From Bacteroidota bacterium (GTDB lineage: Bacteria > Bacteroidota > Bacteroidia > B-17B0 > Aurantibacillaceae), in NCBI GenBank assembly GCA_013288015.1, contig JABDCR010000012.1, positions 1-56,883 of the forward strand: DNA of 56,883 bases. Reading direction: 5' to 3'. A model generated the notes under the pieces. That model saw only the letters and a program-made list of their open reading frames with translations, was not told where the DNA came from and made no database searches. Shown piece after piece: positions 23,602-32,156 of the stretch (the stretch's first letter is position 1; every line of letters begins with the position of its first letter). A program made the translations under genes and the position numbers.

Positions 23602-25521
23602 TTATGTGCGATTGTTTTTTATTAGTTTATAATATTGAATAATTAATCCTGCTTTATAATTTCTTAATGGCATACCGTACTGGGTTATGCTTTGGTAGTT
23701 TTCATTGAGTATATTATTTACTTCGACAAAAACATTCACTAAAAAAGTTTTACAAGTAAAAGTACGCGCTGCCCTAATGTCTAATAAGTTATAGGGTGTT
23801 AAATAGTTATAATTATCACTACTTAAATAACGGTAACCAGTATATGTATAAGCGGCACGCAATATCCAGTTTTTATACTCAGTCATAAGAATAGCGGAGC
23901 CAGAATACATAGGTGTATACATCATTTGTGTGTATTGGTTATTGTTAGCAGGCAATGAAGTTGATAAAATATAATTTGTAAGTACATTAAGCGATGTTTT
24001 AAATTTATTGTTCTTGTATATCACTTCTGTATTTGTTTCCATTCCCCTACTCCACACATGTAAAATATTTATCGGACTCCAGTTTCCATCTTTTCCGGGC
24101 ACCCACATAATCCAATTATGTATATCGCGGCTAAAAACTGTAGCTGTTACATTTATCGATACATTTTTTCCTTGCTGTTTTATCTGTAACGATGTTTCTT
24201 CGCTATATCCTTGTTCGGGTTTTAGGTTTGGGTTTCCGCCGGGGTTCCAATATAAATCATTTAAAGTAGGGTAACGAAAAACCGTTCCTACATTCGCTTT
24301 CCAAGCAAGCCATTTAAAAAAGTTTAGTGTTGTAGTTGCGCCTTCAGTCGGTATAAATACAGATGAGTTAAATAACTCTTGTCTGGCATATGCATTGGCA
24401 ACAAAAAAATCGCGTTTACTATTCCAGCTTATATTTTCAAATAAAGCATCGCGCAATAATTGTTTTTGTGTTATATAATTTGGCGAGTTTGCTAATGATA
24501 GCATATTGCTTGTACCCCCACTTATTACAAAACCTTTACCAATTTTATGTTGTAAATCTACATCTAAAGCAAACGTTTTAAAAACACTATTACTATATAT
24601 AGCATCAGTTATATTATTATAAATAAGTGCTTCGTTAAAAAAAGCAAGTTTTGTAGTAAACGTGTTTTTTCTCTGGTTAACCTTCCAGTCCAGCATAGTT
24701 CTAAACGTTTTATCTGTTTGTTTAGCATCTTGCGGTAAAGCACTTATGGTATAAGGCATTTGCCTGTCTACATTTTGTAACCAAATATGCAAACCTAATT
24801 GCTGATTAGCCTTTATGTTGTATAAAAAATCTTGCAACAAGGCCAGTTGGTTTGTTTGCGCGTGTTGTTGTGTTTGTTTTACTAAAGAGGTATCTGTATT
24901 TTTATAATATTGATACTTGTTTTGAGAAAAATCTCCCAACAACTTGGTAGAAGAAAATAATTTGCCTGTCGAAAAATTTAACGAGGCCCATTGAACACTA
25001 TTTTGCAAAGATGAGTATGATGTAGACGCTTGAACCATTAACCCCGTAATTTGCTGTGGATTACTTTGCAGGTTTAAAACCCCTGCCATAGCTCCACTTC
25101 CCCAATAACCGCTAAGTGCCCCCTTTTGTATGCTCATACTATTAAAAAAACCAACAGGTAATAAGGAGATATCTGCTTGCCCAAGCATGGGATTATTAAT
25201 GTTCATCCCATTCCAAATAACGGCTGTTTGTTGCGCTGTGCTACCCCTAATACTAAGCGATGCAATATTACCCGGGCTATAAGCTTTTATTAAGGTTCCA
25301 TTTTGCTGTATCAGTAATTGCGATAGGTTCGATGTTAAAAAAGCGCTTTGTGTTGCCGAATCTATTTTTACTTGAACAAAGTTTTCAGTCGATTTTTTAA
25401 TGCGGTAGTCAGTAATATTAACTTCATTTAATAACAAAGTGTCCCCTTTTTGTTGTGCCTTACAAAACAAACAAACAAGTAAAAAACCTGCTACTAAACT
25501 ATATTTTGCTCTAAACATCAT
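23602..25521 (-). CDS. btuB: TonB-dependent cobalamin receptor, BtuB-like
   Basis: A 639-residue outer-membrane receptor. After a signal peptide (ends FCKAQ) comes a plug domain with the blocks LSIRGSTAQQTAVIWNGMNI and GYWGSGAMAGVLNLQS. A 22-stranded barrel follows, with blocks such as RYPTLNDLYWNPGGNPNLKP and LKPEQGYSEE. The last residues do not form an obvious terminal-aromatic strand. A cobalamin riboswitch directly upstream assigns it to B12 uptake. It is the first gene of a four-gene minus-strand operon. Met2 could be the start (two adjacent ATGs). Confidence 0.9.
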   Translation of the reverse strand: MMFRAKYSLVAGFLLVCLFCKAQQKGDTLLLNEVNITDYRIKKSTENFVQVKIDSATQSAFLTSNLSQLLIQQNGTLIKAYSPGNIASLSIRGSTAQQTAVIWNGMNINNPMLGQADISLLPVGFFNSMSIQKGALSGYWGSGAMAGVLNLQSNPQQITGLMVQASTSYSSLQNSVQWASLNFSTGKLFSSTKLLGDFSQNKYQYYKNTDTSLVKQTQQHAQTNQLALLQDFLYNIKANQQLGLHIWLQNVDRQMPYTISALPQDAKQTDKTFRTMLDWKVNQRKNTFTTKLAFFNEALIYNNITDAIYSNSVFKTFALDVDLQHKIGKGFVISGGTSNMLSLANSPNYITQKQLLRDALFENISWNSKRDFFVANAYARQELFNSSVFIPTEGATTTLNFFKWLAWKANVGTVFRYPTLNDLYWNPGGNPNLKPEQGYSEETSLQIKQQGKNVSINVTATVFSRDIHNWIMWVPGKDGNWSPINILHVWSRGMETNTEVIYKNNKFKTSLNVLTNYILSTSLPANNNQYTQMMYTPMYSGSAILMTEYKNWILRAAYTYTGYRYLSSDNYNYLTPYNLLDIRAARTFTCKTFLVNVFVEVNNILNENYQSITQYGMPLRNYKAGLIIQYYKLIKNNRT

Positions 25522-25529
25522 TTCGTTTT

Positions 25530-25551
25530 AAACCCTTGTCCACGAGGGTTT
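25530..25551 (-). promoter_or_regulatory. Hairpin between riboswitch and btuB start
   Basis: A perfect 7-bp stem AAACCCT/AGGGTTT (25530-25536 with 25545-25551) with an 8-nt loop, ending 8 bp before the btuB ATG. It has no T tract on the minus strand, so it is more likely a translational expression platform of the cobalamin riboswitch than a terminator. Confidence 0.45.
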
Positions 25552-25562
25552 TTACGTTAATG

Positions 25563-25705
25563 CATCTGGCAGGTCTTCTGACTCTCTCTTCAACTCCTTC
25601 CCAACGGGTTTAATCGTTAGTGGTGCAGTTTTGTTTTATTTGTTTTGCAACAAACGAGATTACAGCAGCGGGCACTGTTGCCGATTTCCACGACATTCCC
25701 TTTTA
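25563..25705 (-). promoter_or_regulatory. Cobalamin riboswitch
   Basis: Read on the minus strand it contains the conserved core GGGAATGTCGTGGAAATC, the segment CAACAGTGCCCGCTGCTGTA and, near the 3' end, the B12 box AGTCAGAAGACCTGCCA (25567-25583). These are the landmarks of AdoCbl/MeCbl riboswitches. It lies between the promoter and btuB and should repress the operon when cobalamin is plentiful. The exact 5' edge was not mapped. Confidence 0.93.
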
Positions 25706-25746
25706 ATTTTCTCTGTTGATAAATAACAGAAAAAAACCAAACACGC

Positions 25747-25778
25747 TTGCAAATGTAAGCAATAACCGTTTACTTTTG
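25747..25778 (+). promoter_or_regulatory. Promoter of the SET-domain gene
   Basis: TTG at 25747-25749, a 21-nt spacer and a perfect TACTTTTG at 25771-25778. The ATG at 25786 is only 7 bp further on, so the transcript would be leaderless or nearly so. It overlaps a promoter on the other strand. Confidence 0.7.
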
Positions 25779-25782
25779 CAAA
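25750..25782 (-). promoter_or_regulatory. Promoter of the cobalamin riboswitch and btuB operon
   Basis: On the minus strand TTTG (complement of 25779-25782), a 21-nt spacer, then a perfect TACATTTG (complement of 25750-25757). Transcription would start near 25742-25746, ahead of the riboswitch. Its -33 abuts the -7 of the plus-strand promoter and its -7 abuts the plus-strand -33. Confidence 0.7.
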
Positions 25783-25785
25783 CCT

Positions 25786-26241
25786 ATGGCACTAATCGTA
25801 AAAAAATCAAAAATACCGGGCTCTGGTAAGGGCTTATTCACTACAAAGCCCATCAAAAAAGAATCTAAAATCATTCAATATCGTGGCGAAGAAATTGGTT
25901 GGAAAGAATATAAAGAACGTGTAGATAGAGACGAAGATGGCTACTTATTTTTCTTCAATAAAAATAAGTGTGTAGATGCTTTTCATACGCCTCAATACAA
26001 GGCACGTTACGCAAATGATGCTAACGGATTTGGACGCGTAAAAGGTTTAAGAAACAATAGTCAGTACGAAATTTTTGATGATGCTTGTTTCATAGTAGCT
26101 ACACGCGATATTAAAGCCGGCGAAGAAATTTTTACCGATTACACAAAAGATTATTGGGATAGCATGCGTTATAACGTTAAGCTAAAAAAAATACAAAACA
26201 AAACAGCCGCAAAAAAACAAAAAGTAAAAAAGAAATATTAA
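25786..26241 (+). CDS. SET-domain protein (putative protein-lysine methyltransferase)
   Basis: A 151-residue stand-alone SET domain, the fold of SAM-dependent lysine methyltransferases. Motifs: GSGKGLFTTKPIKK (12-25), RYANDANG at 74-81 in the place of the usual NHSCxPN, and AGEEIFTDY at 111-119 with the catalytic-site Tyr119. The lysine-rich tail (about 130-151) may bind nucleic acid or acidic partners. The usual SET cysteines and the post-SET zinc site are absent, as in bacterial short SET proteins. The substrate is unknown. The stop codon is 5 bp from tRNA-Ser on the same strand, so both may share a transcript. Confidence 0.85.
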   Translation: MALIVKKSKIPGSGKGLFTTKPIKKESKIIQYRGEEIGWKEYKERVDRDEDGYLFFFNKNKCVDAFHTPQYKARYANDANGFGRVKGLRNNSQYEIFDDACFIVATRDIKAGEEIFTDYTKDYWDSMRYNVKLKKIQNKTAAKKQKVKKKY

Positions 26242-26246
26242 AATCA

Positions 26247-26336
26247 GGAGACTTGTCAGAGTGGTCGAATGAGCAACCCTGGAAAGGTTGTATACGGGTA
26301 ACTGTATCGAGAGTTCGAATCTCTCAGTCTCCGCCA
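26247..26336 (+). tRNA. tRNA-Ser (GGA anticodon), CCA encoded
   Basis: A class II tRNA with a 7-bp acceptor stem GGAGACT/AGTCTCC, an anticodon loop CTGGAAA giving anticodon GGA (reads UCC/UCU), a long variable arm GTATACGGGTAACTGTATC, and a T arm GAGAGTTCGAATCTCTC. The discriminator G and CCA are encoded. The 3' 52 bp recur at 28797-28848. Confidence 0.97.
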
Positions 26337-26380
26337 TCAAATTTAAACCTTTAGTAAAATCAGATTATATTTTCACTAAT

Positions 26381-28603
26381 CTACCTTACAATAACTAGCC
26401 TTTTATTTACAACTCCAGTAGAGTTAATTATACTAAGGTTATAAACCCCTTTTGATAGATTTGTAACATCTAAACTGGTTTTACCATTTATAAATTGAGT
26501 TAAAACCATTTTACCATTTACATCAAATACTTGTATGGTTTGTTTTTCTATATTAGTAGTTTCTATAATAAAACTGTTATTAGTTGGGTTTGGATAAATA
26601 ATAGCTTGGTTATTGTTTAATGATAATTGATTGATGCCCATAGGTTGATTACCATTCATAACATTTATATAAACCATATTGCTATAAGTGCTATTATTAG
26701 ATAAGCGATATACAGAATCATTTAAACAAGAAGTTGCTGTACACCCTGCGGTATCAGTAACAGCAACACAAATATTATACTTGCCTGCAACAGAGTACAT
26801 ATGACTTGGATATAGCCCCGAAGTAGAAGTGCTGTCCCCCCAATACCAAACAGCAGATGCTACATTAGTTGAGTAGCTTGGGTAAGTATTCCATGTGTGA
26901 GGTGCTGTATCTTGAACCAAAGTAAAACTAACATTTGGTAATAGGTTTACTGTAATTGCGGCTTGTGCTGATCTTATGCAACCACCATTATTAGTAGATA
27001 CAGTAAAAATTGTTGTATTTAATGGATAAGAGGTTACACTAGCTCCAGTATCAATATTCATATTGGATGAAGGCATCCAAGTATAGGTGGTAGCTCCACT
27101 TGCTATTAAATTAACAGAATCACCTGAACAAATAACTGAGAAAGTTGATATCATAGTTAAAGTAGGAATTGAATTTACAGTAACAGTTGATATTGCAGTA
27201 TCAGTACAACCTCCAACTATTCCAATAACAGTATAAGTTGTATTACTTGTTGGTAACACTTGAATTGTATTTGTATTAACAGAACCGGCATTGCTACTCC
27301 ATGTACATGTAGTCACACCACCCCCTGCTATTATTGTAGTTGAATCTCCAATACAAATAGAAGGTGAGTTTACTATAACGGCAGGAACAGTTACTATTGA
27401 TATTGCTAATCCCACAGAGTCCCCTTTAGTACCTATTACAGTATAAGTTGTGGTAACGGTAGGATTAGCAATTACCACACTTCCTGTAGTATCATTTAAA
27501 CCTGTTTTTGGTGACCACACATAAGTATTTGCTCCATTTGCAGTTAAAGTGGTAGTTGAACCTGCACATATGGTAGATGAATTTACAGTTATTGTTAGTG
27601 GAAGACTTACCTTACGTATGCGGTTATCAAATTCATCAGCTATATACATATTTCCTGATGCATCAAAAGCAACCCTACTGGGATTATATAATTCAGCATT
27701 AGTTGCTAATCCTCCATCACCAAAGAAACCTCCTGGACCAATGCCTGAATTAAATCCATTCCCTGCTACTGTTGTTATAATACCTAAAGTGTTTACCTTT
27801 CTTATACGGTAACCTGAGTAATCTGCAATATAAAGATTACCCAATACATCAAAGGTTATTCCAAAAGGTGTAACCAATTCTGCATTTGTAGCTTGTCCAC
27901 CATCTCCTAATCCTCCATTACCTCCACCAACTACAGTATTAATGATGCCTGCAGAATTTACCATTCTTATACTACCAACTCTATCCGTAATGTATAAATT
28001 GTTATTTGCATCAAATGCTATCCCCATTGGAAGAGTTAATCCTGCTGCTATAGCAGGTCCACCATCCCCACTTGAGGTACCAGCAGAACCTGATGGTCCT
28101 ATCCCTGCTACTGGAGTAATTGTACCAGGTGGATTTATCTTTGAAACTCTATTTTTCCATGTTTCTGTCACATAAATATTTCCTAATCCATCAAGAGCTA
28201 CTTTGCTAGGAGTATAAAGACCACTAGCTACAACTGTAATATTACCAAGAGGGTCTAATTTAAGAACTTCACCAGCATCCCAATCTGCAATATACAAGTT
28301 ATCTGAGGCATCAAATGTTAACCCCCATGGATTACCATAATTGCCTGGTAGTGTTGATATAATCCCTGCTGTATTGACTTTTCTTATTTTACTATTATTA
28401 TTGTCAGCTATATACATATTTCCATGTGAATCAAAAGCAACATCACATGGATCATTAAATACTGCCGTATCAGCTTGTCCTCCATCTCCACTATACCCTC
28501 CACTACTAAATCCAGTTGGCCCGGTTCCTGCAACTGTTGTAATAATCTGTGCTTTTATAATTATGCAGAATGATAAGGCTAAAAGGGTAAATATATTTTT
28601 CAT
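26381..28603 (-). CDS. NHL-repeat protein with PKD-like domain and T9SS sorting domain
   Basis: A 740-residue exported protein. Signal peptide 1-19 (ends IKAQ). Six to seven NHL repeats fill about 20-330, each like GDGGxAxxAxLxxPxGVAFD followed by GNLYIAD. Three Ig-like or SprB-like modules follow at about 335-555 (each with CxGDS or CAGS and TTYTVIG), then a PKD-like domain (VWYWGDSTSTSG) near 575-625. The C-terminal sorting domain (IIYPNPTNNSFII) takes the last ~80 residues. Likely a cell-surface or secreted adhesin or scaffold. It is the only gene between tRNA-Ser and the tRNA 3' fragment, which suggests it is or was mobile cargo. Confidence 0.85.
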   Translation of the reverse strand: MKNIFTLLALSFCIIIKAQIITTVAGTGPTGFSSGGYSGDGGQADTAVFNDPCDVAFDSHGNMYIADNNNSKIRKVNTAGIISTLPGNYGNPWGLTFDASDNLYIADWDAGEVLKLDPLGNITVVASGLYTPSKVALDGLGNIYVTETWKNRVSKINPPGTITPVAGIGPSGSAGTSSGDGGPAIAAGLTLPMGIAFDANNNLYITDRVGSIRMVNSAGIINTVVGGGNGGLGDGGQATNAELVTPFGITFDVLGNLYIADYSGYRIRKVNTLGIITTVAGNGFNSGIGPGGFFGDGGLATNAELYNPSRVAFDASGNMYIADEFDNRIRKVSLPLTITVNSSTICAGSTTTLTANGANTYVWSPKTGLNDTTGSVVIANPTVTTTYTVIGTKGDSVGLAISIVTVPAVIVNSPSICIGDSTTIIAGGGVTTCTWSSNAGSVNTNTIQVLPTSNTTYTVIGIVGGCTDTAISTVTVNSIPTLTMISTFSVICSGDSVNLIASGATTYTWMPSSNMNIDTGASVTSYPLNTTIFTVSTNNGGCIRSAQAAITVNLLPNVSFTLVQDTAPHTWNTYPSYSTNVASAVWYWGDSTSTSGLYPSHMYSVAGKYNICVAVTDTAGCTATSCLNDSVYRLSNNSTYSNMVYINVMNGNQPMGINQLSLNNNQAIIYPNPTNNSFIIETTNIEKQTIQVFDVNGKMVLTQFINGKTSLDVTNLSKGVYNLSIINSTGVVNKRLVIVR

Positions 28604-28741
28604 TTTATGATGGTTGATTAGTAAAGATAATAAAATTGAGCTATCTATTTATATATCAAATGTGTTTTCTCTACATCCAATACACTTCTCATTAAAATAG
28701 TTTATACTTGATACACATACTCAATTTAAAAGACACCTATA

Positions 28742-28777
28742 CAGATACCTGTAGCAAGTTTAAAGAATAGGTATCTG
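28742..28777. repeat. Perfect inverted repeat next to the tRNA fragment
   Basis: CAGATACCT (28742-28750) and AGGTATCTG (28769-28777) are perfectly complementary over 9 bp with an 18-nt loop. The repeat lies 20 bp from the tRNA-Ser fragment. It could be a recombinase or regulator binding site at an attachment junction, or a terminator for plus-strand readthrough. It is followed by CAAAAAT but no T tract. Confidence 0.55.
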
Positions 28778-28796
28778 CAAAAATCTCATGTATATG

Positions 28797-28848
28797 AGGT
28801 TGTATACGGGTAACTGTATCGAGAGTTCGAATCTCTCAGCCTCCGCCA
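28797..28848 (+). repeat. tRNA-Ser 3' fragment (putative attachment-site copy)
   Basis: 52 bp identical, except for one T-to-C change at 28840, to 26285-26336 of the intact tRNA-Ser gene. It covers the 3' anticodon stem, variable arm, T arm, acceptor 3' strand and CCA. The 5' half of a tRNA is missing, so this is not a functional tRNA. The direct orientation and 3'-end content are what integration at a tRNA gene leaves behind. Confidence 0.9.
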
Positions 28849-28946
28849 CTAATAACCACAGGCAATCTGCCTAATATGTTTTTAACATTATTTAGTTAAG
28901 TAGTAACTGTTATAGCCTTATCTTTAACTTAGTTTTAATTTAAGTT

Positions 28947-29387
28947 ATGAAAAAAAGGAGTTTTCCATTACTTTTTGTTTGCACAATAGTGTTTCTATTT
29001 TCTTGCACGAAGTCTAGTCCAAGCTTAAATAACAATACTAATACAATAAATACTAGTAATAGCACTACACTTTCTTTAGCTGGAACAAAATGGACTTTAT
29101 ACCAATATAAAGATGCAACTATGCAAAATCCTTTAAACAGAAATGATACGCTTGTTTTTATTGACGCTGGAAATTACAAATACAATAATGTGTCTTGCAC
29201 ATATGATTTAGTACATTCGCCTTCTTCTTATAGCACCATGCTTCGTTTATATGGTACTCCCTTCGGAGATATTGGAGGGTCTGTTCCTACAAATTTTACA
29301 ACTTACGGAGAAATTGTTGATGCCCCTTTTAATCAAATAACAGTTACACCGGGGGCAACTTACTATATTTGGATGAAAAAAATCTAA
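28947..29387 (+). CDS. Small lipoprotein, function unknown
   Basis: A 146-residue predicted lipoprotein with signal peptide and lipobox LFSC (Cys20). An Asn/Thr/Ser-rich linker (about 28-45) leads to a compact domain with LAGTKWTLYQYK and ending ATYYIWMKKI. The LAGTKW opening resembles small lipocalin-like or META-like lipoproteins of Bacteroidota, but no family can be assigned firmly. It converges on the AsmA gene with a 4-bp gap. Confidence 0.65.
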   Translation: MKKRSFPLLFVCTIVFLFSCTKSSPSLNNNTNTINTSNSTTLSLAGTKWTLYQYKDATMQNPLNRNDTLVFIDAGNYKYNNVSCTYDLVHSPSSYSTMLRLYGTPFGDIGGSVPTNFTTYGEIVDAPFNQITVTPGATYYIWMKKI

Positions 29388-29391
29388 ACTG

Positions 29392-32130
29392 TTATAATTT
29401 ATCAAAGTCCGAATTATCAAAACCCTTACCCATTTTTATAATAGGTTTATCCGAAGTGCCTTTTATGCTAACAGGAATTTTTAATTTATTAAAGGGCGGT
29501 ACCGATAGTTTTATTTCATAATCAATTGTTTCATCTTCTAATCCTTGTGAGCCTTCAACTTCTGTCAAAAATTTACTCACTTTAAATGTAAACGGGTAAA
29601 TAAGCAATTTTCCTTTTTTAATTTCAGTCTTTATAGTAACATCGGCAAGTTTAGGGTCATTAAACTCTGCTTTTTTAGATACATTTTTTATATGATTCAT
29701 TAGCTTCATGCCTTTTACAGACACACTATCAATTATTATTGAACCACTTCCATTAAGTGTAGAATAAATAGGAGAGAAATCAGGCCTTACTTCACCTTTT
29801 AAACTATACTTGGTAGAAAAATTACCCATTGCCGGACTTGTTCCTTTTGGGTCTACAAAAGTTTTATAGGCTTTATTAAAATCCAGTTTATCAACATTTA
29901 TATCTAAATCAAAAAACGGGTGTTTATTATCTTTTGTGTTATAATCTCCACTCATCACAAATTTAGAATCAAGCGTGTTAAATCCGGTTTCATTCAAGGT
30001 TAAAATACCGTTTTGTATTTTTATTTCCCCGTTCAGGTTCGCTATATCCATCTGCCCAAACTTTACCATTTTTATATCTGAGTCTATTGTAAAGTCCATA
30101 TTGCTTGGTATAACTAACACTTCTGCTTGCGTAGTATTGGTTGGTACAGATGCCGTTGCTTTTGTTGTATCATTTTTAACGACTTGTGTTGTATTAGTGC
30201 CCACACTACTCGGAAACCAATCATTCAAATCCATTGTATCACAATACATAGCCAAATCGCCCTTAATGGGTGCATCATTTTTAATTAAATAAGGAATGTA
30301 ATTATATAGATGCCCGCTTAGGCTTACATTACTTTTACCAAACTCTGCCTGAAACCTATTAAGCACAATTTTATCAGGCGTAAATGTAAATAAGGCATCA
30401 TCAATATGAATAGGGAAAGCTATATCTGTATTTTTATACAACACATTTTTAACTTCCAATGTACCGTTTGTTTTTAGTTGATTATATTGCTTGGCTTCTA
30501 TTTCAGTAAGATTTCCTTCAGCATCTAAATCAAAATTCATTGTTCCGGCTAAAGTTGTACCGGCAATTGGATATACTTGAGTAAGCTTGGCCAAATCAAC
30601 CAAACCATCTGCTTTTATTTTATAGGTATAATCCTTAAAATCAGATACCGTTCCGCTCATTACAAACGGCTCATCATCTAATAAAAAAGTAAGATTATTT
30701 AAACTAACCTTAGTATCTGCAATTTGCCCTGTGTTATTAACCACTTCGGCATTTAACTGTATACTATCTATATCAAGTGGAGATTTTTTTGATTTCACAT
30801 AACCTTTTTCTAAAGTAAAAAATGCATCTACTTTCGGAAACAGTTTAAGCGAATCACTATACCAGCCATTCACTTTAATTTCAGAATTTAATATACCCCT
30901 CAAAACCAATCCATCTATAGGATACATCTTTTCTATTTCTGCCAGGTCTGCTTTCAATTTAATATCGGCTGTAACATACATATGTTTCTTCCCTTTAACA
31001 CATAAACTACCATGTATAGGCTCTTTATTAATCTCAACATGAAATGTCTTTAGGTTATAGGTGCTATGTTCAGGGTTTCCATCCGGATTATCAGCTACAA
31101 AATCAAAATTTATTCGTTCTAAAGCTTTAGGCAAATGACTGTATTTAAACAAGGCATCTATTACTTTTAAATCTATATGAAACGCAGGTACTTTGTTATC
31201 TTTAACATCATACACTCCTGTTATATAACCATTACAGACAAAATCACCTTTGGTTTCAATGTCTTTTAAATCTTTTTGATAAATGCCGGGTAATAAAGAT
31301 AATAAGTTTTTAAAATTGGTTTCTTTCACTATAAACTTCAAATCAGTTTCGTACCCGTTATCAAGCAATTTAAAATAACCTGCAAAACCAAATTTAAAAT
31401 CTCCTAACTGAAAATTATGATCCTTAAAAATAAATTTCTTCTCCTTTAAATTCATCTCCATTTGTAAATCAGCTGCAAACAATTTTCTGGTAAAATAACG
31501 TATACCATTGTACTCAACAGTTAAGTCATTTACCTTGGTAGTAAGGTCTAAATCAGATATTTCCTGTTTAAAATCACCCGAGCCACTATGATATAAGCCC
31601 CCAACTTCTATGTAAGTTTTTTGTAATTTATCATCATACACAATTCTTCCATTGTTAATCGACCATCTATCAATGGCAACTTCAAAGCTTTTTCCAGTCG
31701 ATGTTGTTTTGCTGGTGGTATCGGTTTTTACAATATTGTAATTAGCATGGCCATTTTTTAGAATACGGGCATAAATTAAAGGGTCTTCTAAATCAATGCT
31801 TTTTATCTCTATTCCTTGTCCTTTTATTAGTTTATTAATATTTAGAGATATACTTATCTCCTTTGCATCTACCAGAGTATCTCCTGCAAATTCGCCAATG
31901 CCTGTTATAGTAGGGTTGTGTAAGGTTATGGCAAAACGAGGAAATTTTTTAATAGAAGAAAAACTCAATTCAGAAAAATCTACTCTGGCACTTATGTTTT
32001 TATCTATTTCGATAAGCAGCATAGCCTTTATTTTATCCTTAAATAATAAAGGAATTGAAACTAAGGCTACACACAAAACCAATAGGGTGATAAACAGAAT
32101 TTTTAATGTTTTTTTAAGTACTTTTTTCAT
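29392..32130 (-). CDS. AsmA family envelope protein
   Basis: A 912-residue protein with one N-terminal membrane anchor (about 10-30) and a very long periplasmic region. The start, with VDFSELSFSSIKKFPRFAITLHNPTI, is a typical AsmA N-terminal domain. The C-terminal part (about 770-890) with LNGSGSIIIDSVSVKGMKL matches the AsmA C-terminal domain. Such proteins form long beta-groove bridges thought to carry phospholipid to the outer membrane. Single gene. Confidence 0.88.
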   Translation of the reverse strand: MKKVLKKTLKILFITLLVLCVALVSIPLLFKDKIKAMLLIEIDKNISARVDFSELSFSSIKKFPRFAITLHNPTITGIGEFAGDTLVDAKEISISLNINKLIKGQGIEIKSIDLEDPLIYARILKNGHANYNIVKTDTTSKTTSTGKSFEVAIDRWSINNGRIVYDDKLQKTYIEVGGLYHSGSGDFKQEISDLDLTTKVNDLTVEYNGIRYFTRKLFAADLQMEMNLKEKKFIFKDHNFQLGDFKFGFAGYFKLLDNGYETDLKFIVKETNFKNLLSLLPGIYQKDLKDIETKGDFVCNGYITGVYDVKDNKVPAFHIDLKVIDALFKYSHLPKALERINFDFVADNPDGNPEHSTYNLKTFHVEINKEPIHGSLCVKGKKHMYVTADIKLKADLAEIEKMYPIDGLVLRGILNSEIKVNGWYSDSLKLFPKVDAFFTLEKGYVKSKKSPLDIDSIQLNAEVVNNTGQIADTKVSLNNLTFLLDDEPFVMSGTVSDFKDYTYKIKADGLVDLAKLTQVYPIAGTTLAGTMNFDLDAEGNLTEIEAKQYNQLKTNGTLEVKNVLYKNTDIAFPIHIDDALFTFTPDKIVLNRFQAEFGKSNVSLSGHLYNYIPYLIKNDAPIKGDLAMYCDTMDLNDWFPSSVGTNTTQVVKNDTTKATASVPTNTTQAEVLVIPSNMDFTIDSDIKMVKFGQMDIANLNGEIKIQNGILTLNETGFNTLDSKFVMSGDYNTKDNKHPFFDLDINVDKLDFNKAYKTFVDPKGTSPAMGNFSTKYSLKGEVRPDFSPIYSTLNGSGSIIIDSVSVKGMKLMNHIKNVSKKAEFNDPKLADVTIKTEIKKGKLLIYPFTFKVSKFLTEVEGSQGLEDETIDYEIKLSVPPFNKLKIPVSIKGTSDKPIIKMGKGFDNSDFDKL

Positions 32131-32156
32131 AGCAATTTACTTAACGCACTTGTTTT

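Larger units (their letters stand above)
28604..28946. other. Intergenic region with inverted repeat and tRNA fragment
   Basis: No gene is seen in these 343 bp. They hold a 9-bp inverted repeat at 28742-28777, the 52-bp tRNA-Ser 3' copy at 28797-28848, and AT-rich sequence on either side that must contain the divergent promoters of the NHL protein gene and the lipoprotein gene. No strong promoter consensus was found. Confidence 0.5.

Noticed and set aside
27549..28610. Several plus-strand frames opposite the NHL gene
   Set aside because: They are regular only because the NHL repeats on the other strand are regular; no signal peptide or domain makes sense.
28797..28848. A second tRNA-Ser gene
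   Set aside because: Only the 3' half is present; no matching 5' acceptor strand or D arm is found upstream.
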